Shown here piece by piece: positions 1 through 8,989 of a stretch of DNA of 64,000 nt; position 1 is the first letter of the stretch, and each line of letters begins with the position of its first letter. The stretch is from positions 124,001 through 188,000 of the forward strand of contig DBUB01000010.1 of the NCBI GenBank assembly GCA_002307725.1, read 5' to 3'. Under the pieces are notes generated by a model. That model had not been told where the DNA came from. It made no database searches and saw only the letters and a list, made by a program, of their open reading frames with translations. A program made the translations under genes and the position numbers. The stretch is from Alphaproteobacteria bacterium UBA1301 (lineage in GTDB: Bacteria > Pseudomonadota > Alphaproteobacteria > Micropepsales > Micropepsaceae).

Positions 1-3000
1 GCGTCGATCCGTACCAGAACGATCGGGAGGTCGCCCGAGATGCTCTGGGCCCACAGTCCCGCCGGGCCGCCGCTACCCCGGCGGATGATGTCGGCCGCCG
101 GGCGCGTGGCTGGACCGGCGTAGAGCACGTGGCCGGCCAAGCGCTGAAAATGTCTGGCGTCTTTTGCGGTGATGTCGAGGTGGCGCAATTGGACCTGCGC
201 TTGCGTCCACGCCAGGGTGGCGGCACGGTCGAAGGCGCTGATGTCCTGATGCTTGTCGACCAGATCCAGCACGGCGGCGCGCGAGGATGCGACGATCGTC
301 CAGAATGTCAGGCGCACGGTCTCGCCCGGCTGCACGCGGACGTGTCGGCGCATGGCGAAAATCGGATCGAGCACCGTGCCGACGCTGCCGCTGAGCGGCT
401 GGCCGTCCCTGACCGCCGCCGGAACGCGCAGATTTTTCCCCCGGCCCAGGAACCGGGCGCGATCGGTTTCGATTTCGGTTTCCCCGACGGTTTCGCCTTC
501 GACGACGGCCAGATGGGCGGCCCAGATTTCGGGTTCCGACGGCGAGCGCCGCCGCCGTGTCGCCAGCAGCACACCGGTCCGGGCGTCGTATTCGGTCTGG
601 ACGAACAGCTTGGAGAAGGCCGGATGGGCCATGTCAGCGGCCGGGGTTGCCAGCACAAGTTCGGCGAAGGAGGTAATCTCGATCTCGCGCGGCCTGAGGC
701 CCGCATTGGTGAGCGACACCCGGCGCGCTTCAGCGTCGCTTTCAGAGGATACGACCACTTCAAGCAGGGTCGAAACGACGCCGTCGCGTCTGGCAATCTC
801 GGTCTTGTCTTCGCTGTAGCGAACCTCGTAGCTGCTCGGTTCGGCGCCGCTGGGTTGATAGCCGGTGGACCAGATGTCGCCGCTTCTGACATCGCGCAAG
901 AAGATGAACGAACCCCAGTCGTCGCAGGTCGGGTCCTCGCGCCAGCGCGTAACGGCGACATCGCGCCACCGGCTGTAGCCCGAACCGGCTGCCGTCAGCA
1001 TGACGGTGTAGCGCCCGTTCGAGAGCAGTTGAACCTCTGGGGCAGGGCCGTGTGGCGAGCGGATGCGCCGAACCGTCGGCCGGTCCGGAACGTGCTCGGC
1101 AACGTTCAGGTTGGTATCCTCTGCCTTGGGGCGCGCGGCCACGATTTCACGCGGCGTGCGTTCCTGCAGCAGGAGTTCGGTCGCCTGGATGGCCGGCTCG
1201 GTGTGAAAACGGGTCCGCATTTTGCCGTCCAGCAAAGCGTTGGCAATCGCAACAATCGTCATGCCCTGATGGTGCGCCATGAAGGCGCGAATGACGGCGC
1301 AGTCGGCGTCGTCGGGCAGCCGCGAGCGGGTGTAGTCCAAGGCTTCATAGAAGCCGTAACGTCCGCTGGCGCCGGCCGCTGTGAGCCGTGCGAAATTGCG
1401 GATCGCGCTCGCAGGATCGACCATGGTTGCCAGCGCCGTCGCATAGGGCGCCACCACCGCATTCTCGCCCAGGCCGCGCTTCAGCCCAAGCCCCGGCACG
1501 CCGAAATTGGAGTATTGGTAGGTGAACTCCATATCGCGGGCGTTGTAGGCCGATTCCGAGACGCCCCACGGCAGCTTGCGTTCGTTGCCGAAGGCGATCT
1601 GGCGATGGACGATGAGGCGGTTGGTGACTTCCAACAGGCTGCCGGCCGGTGCGCGCATCACCAGCGATGGCATCAGATATTCGAACATCGAACCTGACCA
1701 CGAGACCAGCGCCGCCCCGTGTTCGATCGGTGTGACCGTCCGCCCGAGCCGGAACCAGTGCCGCGACAGCAGATCGCCCTTGGCAATGGCGAAGAAACTC
1801 GCCAGCCGCGCCTCAGACGCAAGCAGGTCGTAACAGCTTTCGTCGAGCCTGCTTTCCGCGGCGAGGTAACCGATCGAGAGAAGTTTGCGGCGCGGATCGA
1901 GCAGAAAGTCGAATTCCGTCGCGTCTGCCATCGCCCGTGCCGTCGTTTCGAGGGTAAGAAGACGTTCATTCAAATCAATGACGTATTCACCCGCAAGTTC
2001 AGCATCGCGCATATGGCTATCGATCGTTCGCTGGATCGCGCGCGTCCAGAACAGCATTTCGATGTTGGTATCGTCGGTACCGGCGAGCGCTTGCGCGATG
2101 TCCACGACGATGGCCGCATGTCTCGCGAGGTCGAGGAGCTGTGTGGGAATGTCCCCCGCAACGGGCGTCTGAATCGCCGCTTCCAATGTATCGAGTGCGC
2201 TTTCAAGCTCCTGCCATGTCAGGATTTCGGTGTGGCGGTCGTCGGGGCATTGGTTGATCGCGGCGCGTGCCAGAGACACGGCATCGTCGATACCGGCACA
2301 CCAGCAGGCGGGCGCGACGGGGCTGTCGATCCATTCCCGGCAAGCATTGGCGACGGCGATCAGATGCCCGGCCAGATTGCCGCTATCGACGGTGGAAACG
2401 TAGCGCGGTTCCAGCGGCCGCAGGTCGCGCGTGTCGTACCAATTGAAAAGGTGTCCGCGGAAGTGCTCAAGCCCCCGCATTGTGGCGATGGTGGCTTCCA
2501 GGCGTTCGACGGTTTCGGTCGTCCCCACCCAGCCGAAGTCGCGCGCGCTGACGGCCGAAAGCAGATAGAGGCCCATATTGGTGGGCGAGGTCCGCGATGC
2601 AAGGACCGGCTTGGGATCCTCCTGGAAATTGTCGGGCGGCAGCATGTGGTCGGCCGCCGTGACGAAGGTTTCGAAGTAACGCCAGGTCCGGCGTGCGATC
2701 AGCCGCAAGGCGTGCCCATCCGATTCCGATACGGCAATGCGCCCGGCGACCAGTGGCGACAGGCTTACCCATCGCGCGACCGCGGGTGCGGCGATCCAAA
2801 GCAGGGCGAAGGGGATTGCGACCGGCCCCGCCGTGCCGCTTGTCTGCCAGACAATGAACGCGGCTGCGGCAGCGATGACGACGCTGCCCGCCATTCGGCA
2901 ATAGGCGCCGGTGAGATCGAGCCGCGGCCTCGAATTGGCACCGGCCGCGGTGACCCATTCAAGCATATGGCGGTGGCTGACAAACAGGCGGTACAGCGTC

Positions 3001-5735
3001 CGGCAAATAGCGTCGCCCATCGACCATGCCTGATGGGCGAGGAACGTCACCGTCAACGCCGTCTGTGTCAGGGCTAGGCCGAGATCGTCGCCCAGTGCAT
3101 CCAGATGACTGCGAACCGTGCTGCGGGACCGTCGTGGCATGACGGCGGCGAAAACCGGAAGCAGCGTCGGCACCGCAATGGTCGCCAGGACGAAGCATGT
3201 CCATAGCGCGGCATCGTGTTCCGGCAGTGTCCATGCCAGCAGCAATGTCAGAAGAGCAGCCGGGGCCGACAGCGTCCGCCTGAGATTGTCGAGCATCTTC
3301 CAACGGCCGATGAGTGGCAGCACCGATTTGGCGCCGGCACCGTGTGATGTGTCGCGGCGTCCGAAGATCCACGGCGCGAGCTGCCAATCGCCGCGGGCCC
3401 AGCGGTGTTGCCGGGCTACGGCAACGTCGTAACGAGCGGGGTATTCCTCGACAACTTCGACGTCCGTCGCCATCCCGGCGCGGGCAAAGGTGCCTTCGAA
3501 AAGATCGTGACTGAGAAGCGAGTTCTCCGGCACGCGATCGGTCAGGGCCGCCTCGAAGGCATCCACATCGTAGATGCCCTTACCGGCATAGGAGCCTTCG
3601 CCGAGCAGATCCTGGTAGACGTCCGAGACCGCCGATGCATAGGGATCAATGCCGCTGATGCTGGAGACGATGCGCTGGAACAGCGATCCCTCACGTCCGA
3701 CCGGCAGCGACGGGGTCACGCGCGGCTGCAGCACCGCATAGCCTTCCACGACGCGTCCGGCAGAAGTATCGAACCGCGGCTGGTTGAGTGGGTGGGCCAT
3801 CTTACCGATGAGCCTGCGAACGGTGTTGCGCGGCAGCCTTGTATCGGCGTCGAGCGTGATGACATATTTGACGTCGGCGGGCACGGTTGGCGGGCCGTCG
3901 GCGCCAGCTACAAACGTCGTATCGGTGGCGCCGCGCAACAGGCGGTTCAATTCCTGAAGCTTACCGCGCTTGCGCTCCCATCCGATCCACTGCTGCTGGG
4001 TTTCGTTCCACGCGCGCCGGCGATGCAGCAAGAGAAAGCGTTCGCCGCTGGGTGCCGGTCCGTATTGGCTGTTCAAACGGTCGATACCGCTCACGGCCTC
4101 GGCCAGAAGCGCGTCGTCATCGGCAGCGTGTTCCGTCGGCGCGTCACGCCAATCGGTGAGCAGCGCGAAGTGCAGGTCGCCATGCGGGCTTGCCAGATAG
4201 TGAACTTCAAGCCGCTCGATTTGCTCTTCGATCGCCGCCTTTGACGTCAGTATGGTCGGGACGGCGATGATCGTGCGCAAATTGGCCGGTATGCCGTCGG
4301 GAAGCGCCAGGCTGGGCAGCGGCGCCGCTCGGAACACAGCCGAAACCGCGCGGTTCACCAGCGCCACTGCGAGGTCTATAGCCGGGAATACGCCGAGCAA
4401 TGCCAGCAAGACCAACGGCCAGCCGCCGGTTCTGAGCGTCAGCAGCGCCGCAGACAGCGCCACGGCCGCAATGCCAACGACGCAGCCGATATAACCTCGG
4501 ATGCCGATCTGCGTGCCCCAGCGCAGAAACCTGCTCGACGGCGACGGGCGGAAACCGATGGTGTTCTCGAACCGGCGGCGGCCACCGGCAATCAGGTGAT
4601 AGCCGGGATCGAGCGAGCGGACATCGTTGCCGCCAGCGGCTGCAATCAGGGCTGCGCGGGCGATTTCGAGCTCGGTCAGGGTCGAGCCGCGGCCCAATTC
4701 CTCAATCGCGTTGCGGTAAAGGTTGCGGGTCGGAAAATCCAGATCGGCAAAATTGCTGCCCGCTCGCAAGGTGTCGTCGACCAGGCTGACGTTCTCGAAC
4801 AACTCTGTCCAATCCACGCCCGAGGCCGTACGCATGCTGGTGATGATGTTGCGCACCGTCACACTGGCAGCGCCTTGGCGTTGCTGCTCGGCATACACCA
4901 TCTCGTCGGACGTGGTGCCGAGAGCCGCAAGCCGGTCATCCAGCCACTTGAGCGCAGGGGTGATCCGCGGATCTTGGTCCCGGAGCCGCTGCACAAGCTG
5001 CACTGCGAAGGTCGCTTCCAACGTACCCTGCTCGTAGTGCTTGAGGACGATATCGATGGGTTCGGCCGTCCGTCCGTTGACGCCGAGAAGACGGTCGGCC
5101 GCGTCGTTGGCTTCCTGGCGCGCGATCCGGCTGCTGACGATGCGGTTGGCGGCGCGGCGCAGATTTTCGACCAGCACGATCCTGAGCGTGATGGTCAGGG
5201 CCCATAATTCGCCGATGGTCAGGGGCTGGACGCGTTGATAGGCCCGGGCGAAGCGGGTGAGCGTGTCGGGATCGAAGCGGCTGTCGGTATGGGCAATGAA
5301 CGCCCAGGCAATGGCGAAGACGCGCGGATAACCGGCGAAAGGCCCGTCCGCCAATTTCGGCAGCCGCCGGTAATAGCGCGGCGGCAGGTCGTCGCGCGCC
5401 TGGCGGATTTGTTCTTCGACCAAATGATAGTTGTCGAGCAGCCATTCGGCGGCGGGGGTGGTGGTTTGCCCGTCGCGGACAGTGCTGGCGATTTCGCGAT
5501 AGGCCGCCAGTAAGACGGCTTCGTTATCCTTCAGCCGGGATGCCAGCGATTGGCGCAAAACCGGGGTCGTCGTGACGGGCTGCGCCGCGGCGAGGCTTTC
5601 GGCATGCTGTTCCAAGCGCTCGACGCTGAACAGTTCCTCGCGAATGGAGGTTTCCGTATCCCACGGCGAACCCTGCTTGTTGCGTCCGAAAATGGTTGGA
5701 AACGTGAAGTTCAAGTCGACCTTTCCGGCGCGCAC
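1..5735 (-). CDS. ndvB: Cyclic beta-1,2-glucan synthase (NdvB/ChvB type), 3' end outside window
   Basis: Reading the minus strand gives one open frame of about 1911 codons that continues past base 1, so the C-terminal part (rest of the GH94-type phosphorylase module) is missing. The N-terminus after the start contains IREELFSVERLEQHAESLAA, typical of the family. A membrane segment lies near residues 408-455, followed by the GT84 glycosyltransferase region with the DAD metal/UDP-sugar motif (TLDADTRLP, residues 629-631) and later membrane segments. The last visible residues, GLWAQSISGDLPIVLVRID, match the family. These inner-membrane enzymes make periplasmic cyclic glucans used in osmotic adaptation and plant association. 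The start is uncertain: GTG at 5735 is chosen because the family N-terminus begins right after it; the frame is open further upstream without an ATG, and no strong Shine-Dalgarno is seen. Confidence 0.93.
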   Translation of the reverse strand, partial: MRAGKVDLNFTFPTIFGRNKQGSPWDTETSIREELFSVERLEQHAESLAAAQPVTTTPVLRQSLASRLKDNEAVLLAAYREIASTVRDGQTTTPAAEWLLDNYHLVEEQIRQARDDLPPRYYRRLPKLADGPFAGYPRVFAIAWAFIAHTDSRFDPDTLTRFARAYQRVQPLTIGELWALTITLRIVLVENLRRAANRIVSSRIARQEANDAADRLLGVNGRTAEPIDIVLKHYEQGTLEATFAVQLVQRLRDQDPRITPALKWLDDRLAALGTTSDEMVYAEQQRQGAASVTVRNIITSMRTASGVDWTELFENVSLVDDTLRAGSNFADLDFPTRNLYRNAIEELGRGSTLTELEIARAALIAAAGGNDVRSLDPGYHLIAGGRRRFENTIGFRPSPSSRFLRWGTQIGIRGYIGCVVGIAAVALSAALLTLRTGGWPLVLLALLGVFPAIDLAVALVNRAVSAVFRAAPLPSLALPDGIPANLRTIIAVPTILTSKAAIEEQIERLEVHYLASPHGDLHFALLTDWRDAPTEHAADDDALLAEAVSGIDRLNSQYGPAPSGERFLLLHRRRAWNETQQQWIGWERKRGKLQELNRLLRGATDTTFVAGADGPPTVPADVKYVITLDADTRLPRNTVRRLIGKMAHPLNQPRFDTSAGRVVEGYAVLQPRVTPSLPVGREGSLFQRIVSSISGIDPYASAVSDVYQDLLGEGSYAGKGIYDVDAFEAALTDRVPENSLLSHDLFEGTFARAGMATDVEVVEEYPARYDVAVARQHRWARGDWQLAPWIFGRRDTSHGAGAKSVLPLIGRWKMLDNLRRTLSAPAALLTLLLAWTLPEHDAALWTCFVLATIAVPTLLPVFAAVMPRRSRSTVRSHLDALGDDLGLALTQTALTVTFLAHQAWSMGDAICRTLYRLFVSHRHMLEWVTAAGANSRPRLDLTGAYCRMAGSVVIAAAAAFIVWQTSGTAGPVAIPFALLWIAAPAVARWVSLSPLVAGRIAVSESDGHALRLIARRTWRYFETFVTAADHMLPPDNFQEDPKPVLASRTSPTNMGLYLLSAVSARDFGWVGTTETVERLEATIATMRGLEHFRGHLFNWYDTRDLRPLEPRYVSTVDSGNLAGHLIAVANACREWIDSPVAPACWCAGIDDAVSLARAAINQCPDDRHTEILTWQELESALDTLEAAIQTPVAGDIPTQLLDLARHAAIVVDIAQALAGTDDTNIEMLFWTRAIQRTIDSHMRDAELAGEYVIDLNERLLTLETTARAMADATEFDFLLDPRRKLLSIGYLAAESRLDESCYDLLASEARLASFFAIAKGDLLSRHWFRLGRTVTPIEHGAALVSWSGSMFEYLMPSLVMRAPAGSLLEVTNRLIVHRQIAFGNERKLPWGVSESAYNARDMEFTYQYSNFGVPGLGLKRGLGENAVVAPYATALATMVDPASAIRNFARLTAAGASGRYGFYEALDYTRSRLPDDADCAVIRAFMAHHQGMTIVAIANALLDGKMRTRFHTEPAIQATELLLQERTPREIVAARPKAEDTNLNVAEHVPDRPTVRRIRSPHGPAPEVQLLSNGRYTVMLTAAGSGYSRWRDVAVTRWREDPTCDDWGSFIFLRDVRSGDIWSTGYQPSGAEPSSYEVRYSEDKTEIARRDGVVSTLLEVVVSSESDAEARRVSLTNAGLRPREIEITSFAELVLATPAADMAHPAFSKLFVQTEYDARTGVLLATRRRRSPSEPEIWAAHLAVVEGETVGETEIETDRARFLGRGKNLRVPAAVRDGQPLSGSVGTVLDPIFAMRRHVRVQPGETVRLTFWTIVASSRAAVLDLVDKHQDISAFDRAATLAWTQAQVQLRHLDITAKDARHFQRLAGHVLYAGPATRPAADIIRRGSGGPAGLWAQSISGDLPIVLVRID

Positions 5736-5881
5736 GCCATTTGGTCCGCGGGCACGTGCCTGCGGGTGCGAGTCTCCCCCTACGTCTCGGTGTCGAAATG
5801 GGCTCTTCGCTAGTGACGCCTCCGGCCGCAGTCCTGCGGCAAAGGCCGAGCACTCTATTATGCAACGTGTCTTAGCACGTT

Positions 5882-6127
5882 TCAGTCGTCGAATTGTGGC
5901 GGTAAGCGCCCGGTTTTGAAGATAATGATGGGTTCATCGTCGTAGTCGCCCAGCTCCGCGTCGCCCGAACTGGAAAACGCGATGACGCCACATTTCGTTT
6001 CTGCGAGCCGTTCCGCCGTCCGGAGCGCGGCGTCGGCCGATTTGCAGGGAATCGGCGGGTCGGCCTTCAGACGATTGCCTTTGCCGGGATTGTATGTTTG
6101 GACGACATAAACGGTCTGTCTGGTCAT
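5882..6127 (-). CDS. Conserved short hypothetical protein
   Basis: An 81-residue soluble protein beginning MTRQTVYVVQTYNPGKG and containing GVIAFSSSGDAELGDYDDEP. It has no signal peptide or membrane segment. The pattern resembles a small alphaproteobacterial family of unknown function that I recall only as hypothetical. An in-frame start 24 codons upstream is possible, but the ATG at 6127 is preceded by a GGGA-containing stretch and gives the family-like N-terminus. It lies on the same strand as and just upstream of the glucan synthase (about 150 bases), so co-transcription is possible. Confidence 0.7.
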   Translation of the reverse strand: MTRQTVYVVQTYNPGKGNRLKADPPIPCKSADAALRTAERLAETKCGVIAFSSSGDAELGDYDDEPIIIFKTGRLPPQFDD

Positions 6128-6354
6128 GGGGTTCCCGGTGGGGGTGAGGCAATCGTTGCGTGCGGTCTTGTAATAGGCGCTTGTAACACCTATATCCAAC
6201 CTGCGACGGCGTCCCGTCAGATGAAGCGCACTGTTCTACTCCCGATCCGCGTTATGTGCGTCCGGTCGAAACAGAAAAACTTTCAGACTGATAGTTTCGT
6301 TTGCGCCGCTCAGGCAGTTGCTTGGGCGCAACCCGATGCATTTAGGAAAAGTAC

Positions 6355-6558
6355 ATGACAATCGGAACAGTGAAGTTCTTCAATTCTGCCAAAGGCTTTG
6401 GATTTATTGCGCCGGAGAGCGGCGGCAAGGACGTGTTCGTCCATTCCAGCGCCGTCGAGATGGCCGGCATGCGCGTTCTCTCCGAAGGCCAGCGCGTCTC
6501 GTTTGAAATCCAGACGGACGTCAAGGGCCCCAAGGCCGTTAATCTGCAAGCGGCCTAG
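6355..6558 (+). CDS. cspA: Cold-shock domain protein, CspA family
   Basis: A 67-residue single cold-shock domain: MTIGTVKFFNSAKGFGFI contains RNP1-like KGFGFI, and KDVFVHSSAV supplies the RNP2 motif. Such proteins bind single-stranded nucleic acid and act as RNA chaperones. The length is standard for the family. A paralogue with the same first ten residues lies at 10167-10370 on the other strand. A strong hairpin follows the stop codon. Confidence 0.95.
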   Translation: MTIGTVKFFNSAKGFGFIAPESGGKDVFVHSSAVEMAGMRVLSEGQRVSFEIQTDVKGPKAVNLQAA

Positions 6559-6569
6559 TTGTTTGGTTG

Positions 6570-6598
6570 GTCGACGGAGTCAAAAACGCTCCGTCGAC
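6570..6598 (+). terminator. Hairpin after cspA
   Basis: Perfect 10-bp inverted repeat GTCGACGGAG / CTCCGTCGAC with a 9-base loop directly after the cold-shock gene. There is no T-tract behind it, so it could be a terminator, an mRNA-stabilising hairpin, or both. Confidence 0.5.
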
Positions 6599-6634
6599 GC
6601 CAACCGGCCCATGTCACGACAGGAGGTTCGCCTC

Positions 6635-6817
6635 ATGAGCGATGCCGGGTTCCGGTTAAGTCGAATCCATGCCGAAGGCTGGAAGAAGGCACAGGAGTTG
6701 TCCGCGGTTGAGTCCGAGGACATGGATCTTACGCGCGCCGCGGAGTTGAATCCCTATCGGTCTGAACCCGAGCGGTCACGTTGGAACGCTGGTTTTGAAA
6801 AAGGGATTTGGGGTTAA
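6635..6817 (+). CDS. RMF-like small protein (ribosome modulation factor family, tentative)
   Basis: A 60-residue basic/acidic protein with a very good Shine-Dalgarno (AGGAGG at 6621-6626) before ATG 6635. The C-terminal half, LNPYRSEPERSRWNAGFEKG, resembles the NPY...W..G(F/W) core of ribosome modulation factors that dimerise ribosomes in stationary phase, and AEGWKKAQE matches the helix before it. That assignment is by motif only. Its position just downstream of cspA fits a stress-related role. Confidence 0.65.
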   Translation: MSDAGFRLSRIHAEGWKKAQELSAVESEDMDLTRAAELNPYRSEPERSRWNAGFEKGIWG

Positions 6818-6877
6818 CCGGCACGGTCGTGCCTTTGCGTTACGCCAGTGCTGCGGATTCGAAGAGAGTTTCATCCC

Positions 6878-7069
6878 ATGGCCAAATCATTCGTGCGTTT
6901 CGGCAAGCATCTGTCCATTCCGTCGACGGTTCAGATTAGGCACGAACTCCGAGCCTTCTGCGCCGCGGAAGACGTGCGCGAAGAATGTGCCGGCCACGAA
7001 GGTTTGCCGGTGATCGCGACGTGGGACGAAATCTACGCGCACCGCGCCGCCGCGGCAGCAGGGGCGTAG
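6878..7069 (+). CDS. Hypothetical protein
   Basis: A 63-residue frame starting MAKSFVRFGKHLSIPSTVQI, without signal peptide, membrane segment or motif I recognise. It is followed one base after its stop by another ATG, in a co-directional run of small genes (6635-7301), which supports its being real. A ten-codon longer version starting at 6848 is possible. No function is suggested. Confidence 0.45.
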   Translation: MAKSFVRFGKHLSIPSTVQIRHELRAFCAAEDVREECAGHEGLPVIATWDEIYAHRAAAAAGA

Positions 7070-7082
7070 GATGGAGGCCGTC

Positions 7083-7301
7083 ATGCCCGTAAGCGTCGCG
7101 ATTGGCCAAAATTGGTCCGTATGGTATCCCAGCCGACGGCAATGGTTGCTCGCGACGGTGACAAGCCGCAGCGCCGGCAAAGCCACGTTGAAGTGCGACA
7201 CGCGCTATGGCCTGGTCGTCGGCGACGACATGATAACGGCCGATGACGCCACCATTCTGGGAACATCCAATTTGTTCCGCTTCGTGGCGCAGAACGCATA
7301 G
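7083..7301 (+). CDS. Hypothetical protein
   Basis: A 72-residue frame. ATG 7083 is preferred over the in-frame ATG 7071 because GGAGG lies at 7073-7077 with correct spacing. The sequence (WSVWYPSRRQWLLATVTSRS, then KCDTRYGLVVGDDMITADD) suggests a small beta-rich fold, perhaps SH3-like, but I do not recognise a family. It is third in a run of small co-directional genes. Confidence 0.5.
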   Translation: MPVSVAIGQNWSVWYPSRRQWLLATVTSRSAGKATLKCDTRYGLVVGDDMITADDATILGTSNLFRFVAQNA

Positions 7302-7373
7302 CGCATAGCGCTCGCTGTTCGAATTTCCGCCTCGTTTGACATCCGGCGCGAAGAGGCGCCCAACTGCCCAACC

Positions 7374-7538
7374 GTGCACATCATCCCGCTCATCGTTATG
7401 ACTGCTTTCTTCACCTTCGCGCTGGTGGGGACGGTCGGGAAGCTGCTGTATGACGATTGGCGAGTCCGGCAATCGCTGCGACCGCCGCTGCCGATTGTTC
7501 TGCCACCGGAAAAGCCCGTAATACCTGTGGTTGATTAA
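7374..7538 (+). CDS. Possible small single-pass membrane protein
   Basis: A 54-codon frame from GTG 7374: VHIIPLIVMTAFFTFALVGT forms one hydrophobic helix, then a basic stretch (RVRQSLRPP) and a proline-rich tail ending PVIPVVD. This is the normal design of a small inner-membrane protein with a cytoplasmic tail. No good Shine-Dalgarno is seen; ATG 7398 is an alternative start inside the helix. It is a weak call based on hydrophobicity pattern and codon position only. Confidence 0.35.
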   Translation: MHIIPLIVMTAFFTFALVGTVGKLLYDDWRVRQSLRPPLPIVLPPEKPVIPVVD

Positions 7539-7548
7539 ACCCCGTTCG

Positions 7549-7815
7549 CTAGATCAGCGTTCCGGTGCTGGGAAGCCCGCCCTCGGGCGTGCCGATCACC
7601 CGCAAGTTGGGTGCCAGCGGATTTTCCGGCGGGCCGTAAGGCGGCAGCGGCGGCAAGACATCGACGATCGTGTATCCGAGGTTTTCCAGCCGGTGAACAT
7701 AGGCTTCCGGATCCTCTTGGGGCGGAATCGTCATCTTTGTCAGGACATATTTCTGGCCAGGCCGGCGGAAGCTGATGACGTGTTTCACTGCGAAGTCCTT
7801 ACACGACACTGCCAT
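7549..7815 (-). CDS. Hypothetical protein
   Basis: An 88-residue frame containing PEAYVHRLENLGYTIVDVLPPLP. It looks soluble and alpha/beta with a proline-rich C-terminus, and carries no motif I can name. The ATG at 7815 lacks a clear Shine-Dalgarno; an internal ATG (MTIPPQEDPEAY) is an alternative. It is convergent with the small genes to its left. Confidence 0.45.
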   Translation of the reverse strand: MAVSCKDFAVKHVISFRRPGQKYVLTKMTIPPQEDPEAYVHRLENLGYTIVDVLPPLPPYGPPENPLAPNLRVIGTPEGGLPSTGTLI

Positions 7816-8177
7816 GGTTCGATGGCGTGGAAACTATCAATAGCACAAACGCATCCTGATAGTGAGTAAAGCAAATAAATATGCATGTTCGGTGATGACA
7901 TCAGAGCCCCGAAGGGTGGGCGGGCAGCGACGGAACCGCGTTTTGCGCAGCACCATCGCCGCCTCCACCCCGGCGCACAGAACGCCCAAACCACGAAAGC
8001 TGCGCGCGTACTTACACACGCTTTCCGTGAGGGGCGCCGGCGCCAGACTGTAATGAGAGAAGAAAAGCTGGCCGTTGCGCTCCGAATCCACACAGAGCCG
8101 CTTTGCTTATATCGTGACGGACGCTTGCAGTTACAAGTCCAATAAGCGGAGCATCGCGAACAGAGAGGCGTTCGCCT
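7816..8177. other. Intergenic stretch, nothing convincing
   Basis: About 360 bases between two minus-strand genes. Short overlapping frames exist on both strands but none has a credible start, composition or motif. It presumably holds the promoter for the minus-strand gene ending at 7549. Confidence 0.4.
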
Positions 8178-8561
8178 TCAATCGTTCCTGGTGGCGTTGG
8201 CAGCGAGCCAAGCGCGAATTTGTTCCGGGTTGGCTGCCCAGACCTCGCCAGCCTTGTCGCGCGGGCGGAAGAACAGCGCGTCGCTTGGTCCGCGTTCCGG
8301 CGATTTGGCGCAGTCATCATCGGCGCTGTAATGGCGGAAGTTGCGCTCGACTTCATCCTCGAATTTCAACGAGACTTCCTGCTGTGCGTTTTCCCACGCC
8401 TTGCGCATCGCGCGCATCACCGACCAGCGCCGGAGCCCGGCGGGATGGGCCAGAAGAAGTTTCGCCAGTTCGGCGACGACTGCCTCGTTGCTATGCCACG
8501 GCCGCGTTCTGCTGGTGCGGAAATTGGGGTCGGTCCGGTCGTTCTGTTCCACGTATGTCAG
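8178..8561 (-). CDS. Hypothetical protein, start codon unclear
   Basis: A frame of about 127 residues, rich in charged residues, with a helical core (NEAVVAELAKLLLAHPAGLR, RAMRKAWENAQQEVSLKFED). No ATG exists near the expected start. On the minus strand AGGAGA lies 6 bases before a CTG at 8561 and 15 bases before a GTG at 8552; a TTG start at 8618 is also possible. Function unknown. The protein-like composition and the Shine-Dalgarno argue for a real gene, but this is not certain. Confidence 0.5.
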   Translation of the reverse strand: MTYVEQNDRTDPNFRTSRTRPWHSNEAVVAELAKLLLAHPAGLRRWSVMRAMRKAWENAQQEVSLKFEDEVERNFRHYSADDDCAKSPERGPSDALFFRPRDKAGEVWAANPEQIRAWLAANATRND

Positions 8562-8989
8562 AGAAACTCTCCTGCTCCAGAAATTCCGCGCCCGGCAATG
8601 TTGTTTCCGGACCGGCAAACATAACGTCGTGCCTATCCGAGAACTTCATCAAGCAAATGCCGATATTCCGCTGTCGCCCTTGCACTTTGTGCGGGGTTAC
8701 CGAGTGGACCTGTCGAGCGGAAACTTGATCTGTCTCGGCCCGGCGCGCACGCCGAGCTTACAAAACAGCACTTCGACAAGTGCTTTGTGCACCATAGGAC
8801 CTTGGCCCGAGATTAGCAATCGCAATTCCGAATTCGCATCGCGATGACCGTCGATGCGCCATAATTGACCGGTGTTTCTGGGCTAGAATGGACCAAGGGC
8901 CGCGAAGTGAGCGGTCGCGCTGCTGCCGGTAACCAACCCAGGCTGCGCTGATGCCCGCCGGGCGCGACAATTTCAGGAGACTCTCTTTG
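8562..8989. other. Intergenic stretch between divergent genes
   Basis: About 430 bases with no convincing gene on either strand; it lies between a minus-strand hypothetical gene and the plus-strand repeat protein, so it should contain both promoters. I could not pick a clear promoter. Confidence 0.4.

Noticed and set aside
129..3077. Long plus-strand frames (129-1697, 1719-3077, 3405-4244) opposite the glucan synthase
   Set aside because: They are antisense to a clear NdvB/ChvB coding frame, have arginine/histidine/glycine-rich composition with no motif, and vanish as genes once the minus-strand frame is read.
7816..8177. Overlapping short frames at 7837-8091 (minus) and 7862-8053 (plus)
   Set aside because: No ribosome site, no motif, and mutually overlapping; treated as non-coding.
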